Assembly (NCBI GenBank): GCA_030248215.1
Contig: JASANG010003934.1
Coordinates: 1 to 64,000, forward strand
Length of the DNA stretch: 64,000 bases
Direction of reading: 5' to 3'
Source: Enoplolaimus lenunculus
Taxonomy: Eukaryota > Nematoda > Enoplea > Enoplida > Thoracostomopsidae
Shown here piece by piece: positions 48,144 to 56,790 of the stretch (positions are counted from its first letter, which is position 1; every line of letters begins with the position of its first letter). The position numbers and the translations under genes are program-made. The notes beneath the pieces were generated by a model. It was not told where the DNA came from. It did no database searches and saw only the letters and a list, made by a program, of their open reading frames with translations.

Positions 48144-48343
48144 TTTAACCCTTTCTCACATAAATATTTTTTATTTCCCCTGAGACCTACATTTATGCTA
48201 GGATTCGAACTCCAGTGACTGGAGTGGGATGCGTATACCATCACCACTCAGCTATAGGAGCTTGACGCTCGAGCCCGAGGGGGCTCTCACGTCTTGTGGT
48301 GATTTAGTACTATGTATACGTGTTGCAATTGTTAAACACGGTG

Positions 48344-48425
<82 letters not shown>

Positions 48426-48484
48426 TAACGTATACACACTGCGCTGAGTTGCCTATAGGCAACTCAATGTGAGAAGGGGTTAAA
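48144..48484 (-). mobile_element. TIR element containing a tRNA-like unit (copy 1)
   Basis: The outer repeats TTTAACCCTTTCTCACAT and ATGTGAGAAGGGGTTAAA are near-perfect inverts. On the minus strand at about 48261-48196 lies a tRNA-like sequence, with GCTCCTATAGCTGAGTGG (A box TAGCTGAGTGG) followed by the B box AGTTCGAATCC. Between them is a CTCCAGTCACTGGAG hairpin. A (TA)n run fills 48344-48421. It could be a transposon that captured a tRNA, or a tRNA-derived SINE landed in one. A second copy is at 62776-63034. Confidence 0.7.
48344..48421. repeat. (TA)n microsatellite, about 39 units
   Basis: It is an uninterrupted alternating TA run inside the tRNA-bearing TIR element. The sister copy at 62.97 kb has only TATATATT at the same point, so the run expanded after insertion or before the copies parted. 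The long Ile-Tyr open frames here are artefacts of the repeat. Confidence 0.97.
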
Positions 48485-48546
48485 CCTAAGACAATAAGCG
48501 TTTACCACTGCATTTGCAGGATATGGTGCTCCATAGATCGCTGTAA

Positions 48547-48790
48547 GGGTTGCGCATACTTGACGTCCGGCGTCCGTCATTGTGTGTCACCTGTACGGCG
48601 CCGTCCGTCACCGTCCGCCACCATACGTTATCGTACGTGAGTTATTTGCGTACGATACCGCACGGTGACGGACAGCGCCGGGCGGCACCGTGCGTGTGAC
48701 GGACGGTGCAGGACGGTGTCGGACGGTACCGTGCGGGTGACGGACAGCGCCGTACGGGTGGGTGCCGGACGGCGCCGTACGGTACCTCAG
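48547..48790. mobile_element. GC-rich CGTCCG palindromic element (copy 2)
   Basis: The left end GGGTTGCGCATACTTGACG matches the 47924 copy. The interior alternates CCGTCCGTCACCGTCCG and GGTGACGGACAGCGCCG, with a symmetry point near TACGTGAGTTATTTGCGTAC. The right end is not recognised, so it is probably truncated or rearranged. A third relative is at 58.01-58.10 kb. Confidence 0.6.
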
Positions 48791-49259
48791 TAATTATCCA
48801 TAATTAAGCTGAGTTCATTACTATAATAGCCGTTAGCTTCTTGTGGCAGTTCAAAAGCGAATTATGCCACCGCGAGCAAACAGTTTTATACGCCAGTTGT
48901 TGAGTTTTGAGTACAGCCTTCAAAACTGTACTGCTAAGCGGAAGACGCTAATTAGCTACAAAGCCCGTAATATCGAACTATTAGCATCGTCACGAATTAA
49001 ATAAAAAATATAATTTAAGTATCTGAAGGGGTCGTACAGTAATGACAGTTCAAATGTTTTTTTACTTCTGGGCCCAGTACAGATCTGCCGAACCAGACCA
49101 GGACAACCCCACAGGATTACGCCTTACACATTAGCCCAATCTTATGCATAAAACTAGGCTTAGTATACCCTTAATCTTGACGTTATACTTAAGTTAAGGA
49201 TTATAATTCTGTTTGTATACACTTTCTACATATGGCTAGGTTATAGGTTAGAGATAGTA
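48791..49259. other. Gap between MITEs
   Basis: No gene or repeat family was recognised in this stretch. Confidence 0.4.
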
Positions 49260-49481
49260 GCCCATATTCTCAAATGTGTGTAGCACCTATAACCAGTTGC
49301 CGATATGTCGTGTAACTTTGGTACCAACACATGGTGAGATTTGAAATTCAGCGCATTGTTTGCGGTTTGAGTTGCCTTACTGTTGTACCAATTTTAAGAT
49401 CTGCAATTGCATCACTTCGTCAGTCTCGAAAACCTATTGCTAACAGATGATAGGTGCTATACGCATTTGAGAATATGGGCC
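49260..49481. mobile_element. MITE with GGCCCATATTCTCAAATG ends (copy 2)
   Basis: The left end GCCCATATTCTCAAATGTG, then GTAGCACCTATA, mirrors TAGGTGCTATACGCATTTG and AGAATATGGGCC over about 30 bp. The flanks share AGAT in register but are otherwise decayed. The interior is non-coding. Confidence 0.75.
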
Positions 49482-49957
49482 AAGATGCTAGTTTTGTTCT
49501 GGACAACAAAACTGCGTGAAATGCGTCAATAAAGTATGTTATAGGAACCAAGCTTACGCTGACACTTTTCACATAATCAAGCACCTTGACATTTTGAAAC
49601 GCTCAACAACAAAGAAACTACGGTCAAATTTGTTTGAAATAATTCCTGCAAATGACATTTCAAATTATCGTCAAAAAATCAAAACGATAAAAATGAAATG
49701 AATTTTAAAATTTTACAAAAATTTCCAAATAATTTGTCTTTCTCGTAAATCTTTCACTTTCCTAAAATCACCAGTTTAGCGTGTTTTTATTAAAAACTTT
49801 CATAATTGTTTTATGCGCTTGCTTATCAATTCATGAGACAATACACAGTATAAACAGTCGACGCTACCCGTCATCTGTTAAAAATCATTCACCGATCCAA
49901 TAGTTTATGAAAACGCTGCGAAAAATTTAGCCCACGTTTCAACTATATCACTGGCTG
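49482..49957. other. Gap between MITEs
   Basis: AT-rich sequence. The short open frame at about 49.52-49.70 kb has no recognisable motif, and nothing else was seen. Confidence 0.4.
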
Positions 49958-50181
49958 CACTGCCAAAAAATGGTGAGTCAAATTGACTCTCTCCGAAATA
50001 GGCTTTTCCGGACAACACAAGCTGAGTCAAAATTATGACTCCGCCAGAATCAAATTTGACTCACTTAGCGATTCATTGAGTCGAATTTGACTATATCGGA
50101 GTCGAATTTTGACTTAATTTGTGCAGTCCGGATAAGCCTATTTCGGAGAGAGTCAATTTGACTAACTTTGTTTTTGCAATG
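49958..50181. mobile_element. GAGTCA near-palindromic MITE (copy b)
   Basis: The ends are CACTGCCAAAAAATGGTGAG and TTGTTTTTGCAATG, with TG on both flanks. The inverted halves are built of AGTCAAATTGACT and GTCGAATTTGACT. It is about 224 bp. Confidence 0.8.
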
Positions 50182-50297
50182 TGCTTACTTAAAGCTGAAA
50201 CACTAAGCTTGTGCCCAATCATAAGCCTAAACACAAGCCTCACATGCGACAAGTGTAAGCCTGACAGTCTTTAAGTCATTACAATTTGGTGTAATTG

Positions 50298-50504
50298 CAC
50301 GGCAAAAAACGGTGAGCCAAATTGACTCTCCGAAATAGTCTCTACGGGGCTACACAAACTGAGTCAAATTCGACTCCGCCTCAGTCAAATTCGACTCACT
50401 TAGTCGCACGTTTGACTCTGGCGCACTCGAATTTGACTCAGTTTGCGTAGTCCCGTAGAGCCTATTTCGGAGAAAGTCAATTTGACCCACCAGTTTTTGC
50501 AGCG
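50298..50504. mobile_element. GAGTCA near-palindromic MITE (copy c), inverse twin of copy a
   Basis: It starts CACGGCAAAAAACGGTGAG and ends CCACCAGTTTTTGCAGCG, with TG on the left and TA on the right. Its right half and the next 120 bp are almost identical to copy a and its left flank, in inverted orientation. Confidence 0.8.
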
Positions 50505-50619
50505 TACACTTGTCACAGTAACTCTTCGTGTAACGAAATATCATCATTAAAAATTTGTAACTCTTTAAGTAAAAGTCCACCTTTGCTGATATCTTGTTCT
50601 TATGTGCCCTGTACTGTAA

Positions 50620-50740
50620 AAGTCAACTTTGACTCACTTCGTCGCGCGTTTGAATCTGGTAAAGTCGAATTTGACTCAGTTTGTGTAGTCTTGTAGAGCC
50701 GGTTCGGAGAGAGTCAATTTGACTCACCATTTTTGGAGTG
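50620..50740. mobile_element. GAGTCA MITE fragment (copy d)
   Basis: It is roughly one arm of the element, from CTGTAAAAGTCAACTTTGAC to GACTCACCATTTTTGGAGTG, 115 bp from copy c. The other arm is missing. Confidence 0.6.
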
Positions 50741-50814
50741 TGACGCCCACGGGGCAGGCTCCTGTATAATTAAAATGGGCTAATAATTTAATCTATTTAC
50801 ACGGAAAGTTAGTT

Positions 50815-51010
50815 ATTTCTGAGTTAATAACAGAATGATTTAACTCACTCTGAGTTGACTTGATTCTCATTGTGAGTTGAGTTGACTCTGGGCGAGTTGA
50901 TTATTTAACTCAGAATGAATTGAATCAGCCGAAAATTCTGAGTTTTGATAGTCCTAACTCAGACAACTCATTTTGAGTTAAAATTAACTCACTGATATTT
51001 ACAGGGTATA
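50815..51010. repeat. Clustered AACTCA/TGAGTT motifs
   Basis: About ten alternating GAGTTA, TGAGTTGA and TTTAACTCA motifs form several short hairpins between about 50.82 and 51.00 kb. They resemble the GAGTCA MITE in style but not in sequence. It may be a separate palindromic element; ends CACGGAAAGTTAGTTATT and TGATATTTACAGGG are tentative. Confidence 0.45.
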
Positions 51011-51252
51011 GATTTAACATGTGCACTAGAATAGCTTTGAACATACCTAAAAGCTGAACAAATATCACTCACAGACCCAAAGACCTGCAGAAACCAAAAC
51101 CAAAATTTGATAGTAAATAAGATTTAGCTGTAAAACCTGAGTTTCGTGTATTGCTTATTGCTCATTTGGCTCGTAAGGTTTTATTTCCCTGTTCTCTATC
51201 GGACAGCTCCTAACAGAATCTTCTACGTTCGTTATTGGGATATTAAAGTTGC

Positions 51253-51456
51253 GGCCAATGTAAATGACAGGGGCGGAACAGTATCGCCAACAGTATTATA
51301 AGAATTATAAGCCTAAACCTAAGCGCAACAATGAGCATATTCCTAAGCCTAAGCCTATATCTAAACCTAAACAAAGCAAAAAATTAGTCTAAAGCGTAAG
51401 TTTGCTCTATTGCAGTCCCACAAAAAAACGTTCCGCCCCTGATCTTTACATGGGCC
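51253..51456. mobile_element. TTAGGC-bearing MITE, second subfamily, perfect 8-bp target duplication
   Basis: It is flanked by AAAGTTGC on both sides (51245-51252 and 51457-51464). The ends are GGCCAATGTAAATGACAGGG and CCCTGATCTTTACATGGGCC, with GGCGGAAC and GTTCCGCC just inside. The interior has CCTAAG runs and a CGCAACAATGAGCATATTCC spacer. Confidence 0.9.
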
Positions 51457-51728
51457 AAAGTTGCTGTGAAAAACAAAGACTCAAAACATACTTTAAATTA
51501 TATTAATTTTGAAATTTTTTCTGACTATAAATTGTTGGATACCTGCGAAAATACGCAAAAAATTAGCATTCTTTTAAACTTGTGCCTCTAAGATCAGATC
51601 CTTGGGACGTTGGGACAATGTGCACACCCCAGCAGCGTTGGCGTCTCAGAAATGGTGCCGAATTTAAGCGTTTTTTAACGGAAGCTTCAGCAGGATTCAA
51701 CCACCAAACCACATTAGTGTAAGCCATA

Positions 51729-51939
51729 CACTGTAAAAAATGGTGAGTCAAATTGACTCTCCCGAACTAGGCTTGACTTGACTAAACAAACTAAATCAAA
51801 CTCGACTGCGCCAGAGTCAAATTCGACTCACTGAGTCGCACGTGTGATTCTGGCGGAATCGAATTTTGACTGACAGTTTGTATAGTCAGGAAAAGCCCAT
51901 TTCGGAGATAGTCAATTTGACTCATCATTTTTTGCAGCG
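51729..51939. mobile_element. GAGTCA near-palindromic MITE (copy e), next to the receptor 3' end
   Basis: The ends are CACTGTAAAAAATGGTGAG and CTCATCATTTTTTGCAGCG, with TA on both flanks (51727-51728 and 51940-51941). It lies 60 bp beyond the receptor stop codon on the downstream side, so it is probably transcribed in that gene's 3' UTR, where it would form a hairpin. Confidence 0.82.
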
Positions 51940-51998
51940 TAGTTTCACACCTATCGTGATGTTATACGACGTCACTAGCAGTAAATTGTTATTCAAAC

Positions 51999-54900
51999 CT
52001 ATTTTCGAGTCAAATTTCCTTTCAGTATTCTCGCGAACACTTTTCGAAATTGACGATTCGCCAACGCGTAGCAAAACGGATTGAGTGTACTGTTGAGATA
52101 GCACATATAGTAACTGGTCAAATAAACCCATGATGGTACACAGGATGGACAAAAGCCAATCACAGTTGCCAGAATATAATACGGCGACCAAAATACTGCA
52201 AACGCACCGACAATAATTGTGATGGTTCGAAACGCTTTATGAGCTCGGCGTTCGGCTCGTGTTTGTTGTCGTTTTTGTATCTTAATTGCATTCAGTTGTT
52301 TTGAAAGATATGATTTTACCTGCGAAGTCCGTTGATCTGTTGCCAAAACTCGTTTTCGCTGTTGATGTTCTGCGAGAAGCGCATGGTCTTCGCCAGGTGG
52401 AAGAATGTCACTTGCTGTCGATGGTTTCTTTGTGCATCTACCGCGTGTCCGCGTAAACAATCCGCAAAATCCAGAAGTATTCTCGGTGTCTTCTTCAGTA
52501 CGGGCGACTGCGTTGCTTTTCTTTGACTTTTTGCGTTGTTCGGCCTTTTCTTGTTGTTTAACGCGTCGATCAGCTTTTATCCTTTGTTTGGCAGCTTTTT
52601 GACTCAACGTACTCAATTCATCGTTATCGCTGTTGAGCATTGATCCATTTTCATCAAAATCACTATCGCTATCGTCGCTATCAGTTGTTGAACTTCCACT
52701 GTCCAATAATTCTTTTTTCTGTTGAGGTGTATTTTCTAATTTTTTCGATTGATCAACCACCACTCTACCACTATTGGTTACCGACGCCACAGATGCGAAT
52801 TCAGATTCAATTTGATTATTCGATTGAAATTTTCGGTCTCGGCTTCCACGAATAAATTGATTGTTCCATGTGTTGATCTCAGTTGAGCAACGGTTTTCAT
52901 CTCGGTTCCGACATATAGAATGCCGGTCAGACGGTTCCCGATTTGATTCGTTTCCATCTATGCTCATGTCTTGTGCTCCAGTGTTTGATATCGACGATTT
53001 TGGACCGCCAAATGCCGAAGATATACTTGCAACCAGCGAGTGTTTAGCTTTCCCAGTATATTTTTCGGTGTTAATTTTAGCTGCACCTGTTGGTTTAGGA
53101 TCGTTAGCTTGAGGTTCAATTCCAGTTGCTGGCTTGTTGCTATCGTCAACTCCGTCATATTTGACCGCAATGGCGCGTGTGGTATGACACTGATGGAAAT
53201 GATGACTATTTATCGATGTTGAGGGTGGACATATTAGCCAACATTTACACGGATCTGAACGTGACTTTGGCATGAATAGAACGTGTTGTTGTTGTTGTTG
53301 TTGTTTTTGTTGTTGTTGTTTTTGTTGTTGTTGCTGTTGTTGTTGTTTTTGTTGATACATCAGCGGCATTTTTTGAAATGTTGCTCCGTTACGAAGCGAC
53401 TTATAGCGTTCAAGTAGACGTAGTTGAATCGACATCATTCGATTATCTTTGTTTGTTTTCGGTGTGTCTTTGATGTTGTACGTGCTTGGCAGCGTTCCAG
53501 TGCTATTTTCAATCGCCGCATTTCGATATACACTGTCGTTTTTGCTTGTCCGACTACTGTTGATGCTTATCGCCCCAGAATGAGCAAACACTGAAGATGA
53601 AACATCTGATCCTATCAATGTTAACGTTCCCAACGCTCCACTGGATTTTGTATATAAGCATGGTCCATTTTGTACCGGTCGCACTGCCATATCAGTTAGA
53701 CAATGGATTGACGAAGGACCAGTAGAACTGCTTATCATTGAATACCGGTCAGTAACAGGCCGGATGAGTGATTTATCAAGCTTGGTCCCAACGGCGGTGT
53801 CTCCAGTCAAAATTGAACTACCATACTCATCGTGAACGCCGTGCGAAAGTAACAGATGCTGAGAATTGAGCAGAATCGAAAGCGAACTAAAATGACTGTC
53901 TAAATAATCAACGCCTGTTAAATCTGTTGCAAGACCTTTGGTTGATTCATAATCTGATTCAGGTGCTGTGCTTTCGTCGAATGAACAGTTGTCTTCATCG
54001 CCAATGTCTTCAGTTTGGCTGTCTTGCGAGCAAGTATCATTTGTTCGTTCTGATTTATCTGCGGTGTCAACAAGAATCGAGTATTTGTAGTTGGTCATCG
54101 CGTTGAGAGGTGAGTCGGTTGTAGTTGACGGTTGCATAATTTGCCATTGACGACCGAGTTCTAATGGGTTCAACCCTTCATTAGCAGAAGTAAGCGGTTT
54201 TGACTGGTCAACTGGTAAAATCGGTTTACTTTTCTTGGATTTAGATTCAATTTTAGAATCATTTCGAATTTTGAGTTGATGCAAATCACTGGCTGTTGCG
54301 TTCGCTTTATAGAGCTTGAGAGCTGGATCTGATAATGGCCGAGCGCCTACGGTTTTAACGTTAGGGCTGGCACATAGCATGTAGTTGTACGCGAGACTAT
54401 AGCGACTATGCGAAGCCGGTATATGAAAATAATCCGGCAGTTCTGCTGTTCCACCCAGTCTGCGGTCATGTTCATGGCCAACGTCGTACAGAAGTAGGGT
54501 CGTAGGCTGAATCTGTGGCTCCAGTTGTACGGCCGATTGCTCCGGGTGTGGGTACCGCAACGCCTCGCCGACTAACGAATTACAAAATGACATCGATCCG
54601 TACCAGCGACGTTCGGGACCATAATCAGTTGTGCCAAATGCAGAATTCATTGCGGAATCGTTTTGATCTTCTCGGTCTTGGTCGCCATAGTCTTGTTGCG
54701 CTGCGAGAAGGGTGTTTTGAATAAATTCTCTCAATTCTGCGTGTTCGCTTATTGTTCTGTTGTGAAAATCAGGGTCATCAGCGCTCGCTTTCTCCGAGTC
54801 TCGCGGTTTGATTGGCTGTTCAGTCAGCAGACACGACTCTTCATCATCGCTGCCGTACGTAACATCACGTGTCGACGTAATTAATGAACCTCCGCTTATT

Positions 54901-55880
54901 GGAACCGAATAATGCCTTACATTGCTAACAGCGACTCTTCCTGAAGCATCTGGTTGAAATTTCAACCAATTCCTTTGTTCGTAGCCATCCAAAATACTAC
55001 CGCGCTTATCTGTACGGCCACCGCGAGTGGTCCCTAAGTACCCAGTCTGTCCTGATTGAACTTCCACTCGTTTATCAACCTCATCACTCGATTCGTGTTC
55101 GTCAGCACCGTCTCCAGCGACTCCAAGGGTTGCGCCTACTTGTGCCATCCGCAACTGCGTTGCCATTAACGCACACACTCGTCGCTGTTTTGCACGACTT
55201 TTATTCTCCAAATTTTGTGCTACATTATGAATGCCACGGTATAAAATAATAATTGCAACCAAAACAGTCCAATAATACGTCAAATACAACGCCATATTAA
55301 CGTATTTATCTTTCAAAAATGGCACCAAGCATTCACCAGAACCGTCCGCGTTCGATCCGTGTCCAGTGAACGATTCCCAGCCAAGGATTGTCACACAAAA
55401 TAGCGTCGTTGGAATCAGCCAACTAACAAATATCATCGTTTCAACTTTTTGCATCGTTAACCAGTGTCGATACTGCGCTGGATGACAAACTGAACAGTAA
55501 CGGTCGATTGTGATCAGAAGAACAGTTAAAATCGACACTAAACAAATACTATAATCCATACAGAGCCAAAATTCACAAAATATTTGACCTAAAGTCCACC
55601 GTTCGCCGTACATTACATAAATTGTTAACAGTGGAAATCCTTCGATACCAATAATCAGATCCGATGATGCCAGCGATAGTATAAAACAATTGCTTGGTTG
55701 ACGTAAGCTTTGATCTAAATAGTAAGATACCAGAACAAGGATGTTGCCTAAAACAGTTGCTAAGCTGGCGACACAAATTATTGCCCATAGAAATACAAGA
55801 AACCATATCGGGTATGCGAGATCGTAGTCTTGTTGCTGGTACACCAGTGTAGTGTAGTTGGTTTCGTTTCGTATGAACAT
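51999..55880 (-). CDS. gar-2: B-type muscarinic acetylcholine receptor (GAR-2-like GPCR)
   Basis: A single uninterrupted frame of 1293 residues plus TAG encodes a class A G-protein-coupled receptor for acetylcholine at the plasma membrane. Landmarks: N-glycosylation sites NET/NYT at 5-10; TM1 about 25-54 with GNILVL (N46); SLASSDLIIG with D74; C102; TM3 with the amine-binding Asp in CMDYS (D109) and DRY at 126-128; ECL2 Cys 184; TM5 about 194-215; TM6 FWSPYY near 1230-1235; ECL3 CPSC; TM7 NSTLNPFCY with NPxxY at 1267-1271. TM3 (LVSILTVLLIT-DRY-SVCH) resembles my memory of C. elegans GAR-2 and insect mAChR-B, which signal through Gi/o. The loop between TM5 and TM6 is about 1000 residues, far beyond family norms, and includes poly-Gln. 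ATG at 55880 is chosen because upstream in-frame codons lack ATG and the glycosylation sites follow it. A 5' UTR intron is possible (TTGATTTTAG upstream). Confidence 0.93.
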   Translation of the reverse strand: MFIRNETNYTTLVYQQQDYDLAYPIWFLVFLWAIICVASLATVLGNILVLVSYYLDQSLRQPSNCFILSLASSDLIIGIEGFPLLTIYVMYGERWTLGQIFCEFWLCMDYSICLVSILTVLLITIDRYCSVCHPAQYRHWLTMQKVETMIFVSWLIPTTLFCVTILGWESFTGHGSNADGSGECLVPFLKDKYVNMALYLTYYWTVLVAIIILYRGIHNVAQNLENKSRAKQRRVCALMATQLRMAQVGATLGVAGDGADEHESSDEVDKRVEVQSGQTGYLGTTRGGRTDKRGSILDGYEQRNWLKFQPDASGRVAVSNVRHYSVPISGGSLITSTRDVTYGSDDEESCLLTEQPIKPRDSEKASADDPDFHNRTISEHAELREFIQNTLLAAQQDYGDQDREDQNDSAMNSAFGTTDYGPERRWYGSMSFCNSLVGEALRYPHPEQSAVQLEPQIQPTTLLLYDVGHEHDRRLGGTAELPDYFHIPASHSRYSLAYNYMLCASPNVKTVGARPLSDPALKLYKANATASDLHQLKIRNDSKIESKSKKSKPILPVDQSKPLTSANEGLNPLELGRQWQIMQPSTTTDSPLNAMTNYKYSILVDTADKSERTNDTCSQDSQTEDIGDEDNCSFDESTAPESDYESTKGLATDLTGVDYLDSHFSSLSILLNSQHLLLSHGVHDEYGSSILTGDTAVGTKLDKSLIRPVTDRYSMISSSTGPSSIHCLTDMAVRPVQNGPCLYTKSSGALGTLTLIGSDVSSSVFAHSGAISINSSRTSKNDSVYRNAAIENSTGTLPSTYNIKDTPKTNKDNRMMSIQLRLLERYKSLRNGATFQKMPLMYQQKQQQQQQQQKQQQQKQQQQQQHVLFMPKSRSDPCKCWLICPPSTSINSHHFHQCHTTRAIAVKYDGVDDSNKPATGIEPQANDPKPTGAAKINTEKYTGKAKHSLVASISSAFGGPKSSISNTGAQDMSIDGNESNREPSDRHSICRNRDENRCSTEINTWNNQFIRGSRDRKFQSNNQIESEFASVASVTNSGRVVVDQSKKLENTPQQKKELLDSGSSTTDSDDSDSDFDENGSMLNSDNDELSTLSQKAAKQRIKADRRVKQQEKAEQRKKSKKSNAVARTEEDTENTSGFCGLFTRTRGRCTKKPSTASDILPPGEDHALLAEHQQRKRVLATDQRTSQVKSYLSKQLNAIKIQKRQQTRAERRAHKAFRTITIIVGAFAVFWSPYYILATVIGFCPSCVPSWVYLTSYYMCYLNSTLNPFCYALANRQFRKVFARILKGNLTRK
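53284..53354 (-). repeat. CAA/CAG repeat encoding poly-Gln in the receptor loop
   Basis: About 24 glutamine-rich codons (Gln with interspersed Lys) at about residues 843-866 of the receptor, mostly CAA. It lies in the disordered third intracellular loop, where length change should be tolerated. Confidence 0.95.
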
Positions 55881-56371
55881 TTCCAAAAATTTAAGCAACA
55901 AATATAGCAATTTGATAAACTTAAAATCTAAAATCAACTACAGTATAGAAGGATTTATTTGAAAATATTGTACGTTCAGTTGAAATAATTTTGACCCAGA
56001 TCTACTCAAGTCAGACGATTACAATGGCACCGCAGTACCTTTTTTCTGGGGTCAGTTTAAACTGACATCAGCAAGATATGGGTTAACAAAATTCAAATGA
56101 TTAATGGATTCGACGTTTCATCTCATATATTCTGTTGAAAATACTTTAAGTTTAAGTATAAGAACATCCGCTTTTATTATTTAATGATGGTCTGGGTTTA
56201 CGTTTATGGCGAAAAATTTATTCAAAATAAATAGAAACTAGGACGAATTACTATTGAGATAAACCATTATTTCGCCGAAACCAATTTCAAATTAAGAGTA
56301 CATTTTTTATAACTCAAATTCGCCAAAACTTGAATTTTTCTTAACGTAAATTTAATACTTGCTCAAGTATA
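55881..56371. other. Receptor upstream region
   Basis: The 5' UTR and promoter of the minus-strand receptor gene are expected here. No core promoter motif or further exon was recognised. Confidence 0.4.
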
Positions 56372-56790
56372 CTGTAGTGACCCAAATAAGATGGGGGCCG
56401 ATATTTATTTGGCCTCTCCAGATGGTTTTCCCCTGTTATTTGGCTACTGACTGTCATTCATTTTTAACCCACGCTCTACCACCCTTCGTGGATGATATAC
56501 CTATATCCGGTACTGTGTTGTGTCAATAGCTTGAGCGACAATGCTTTGTTATACTTAGGAATGTACTTTCAAAACTTAAGTACGCTTTAAAGTTTCAAAG
56601 TAAAGTTATTTGGTTCTGGAGTCATTTATGCGCTACAATCAGGGATAGTTGACATTTATGGACTCTAATTAGGGTTTACGGACTCCACCCGCTTATACGG
56701 ACTCTTATTAGGGATACAGGCTCCTTTTGATTGAGACCCAAAATGGGGACCCCCCTCTTATTACACCCCCTCTTATTCGGGTTGCTACAG
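56372..56790 (-). mobile_element. Tc1/mariner-like MITE, 419 bp, TA target site
   Basis: The ends are CTGTAGTGACCCAAATAAG and CTTATTCGGGTTGCTACAG, with TA on both flanks (56370-56371 and 56791-56792). The interior is collinear with the 27.0 kb copy on the opposite strand. Confidence 0.88.

Noticed and set aside
48229-48447. Open frames on both strands with long Ile-Tyr runs
   Set aside because: They are translations of the (TA)n microsatellite.
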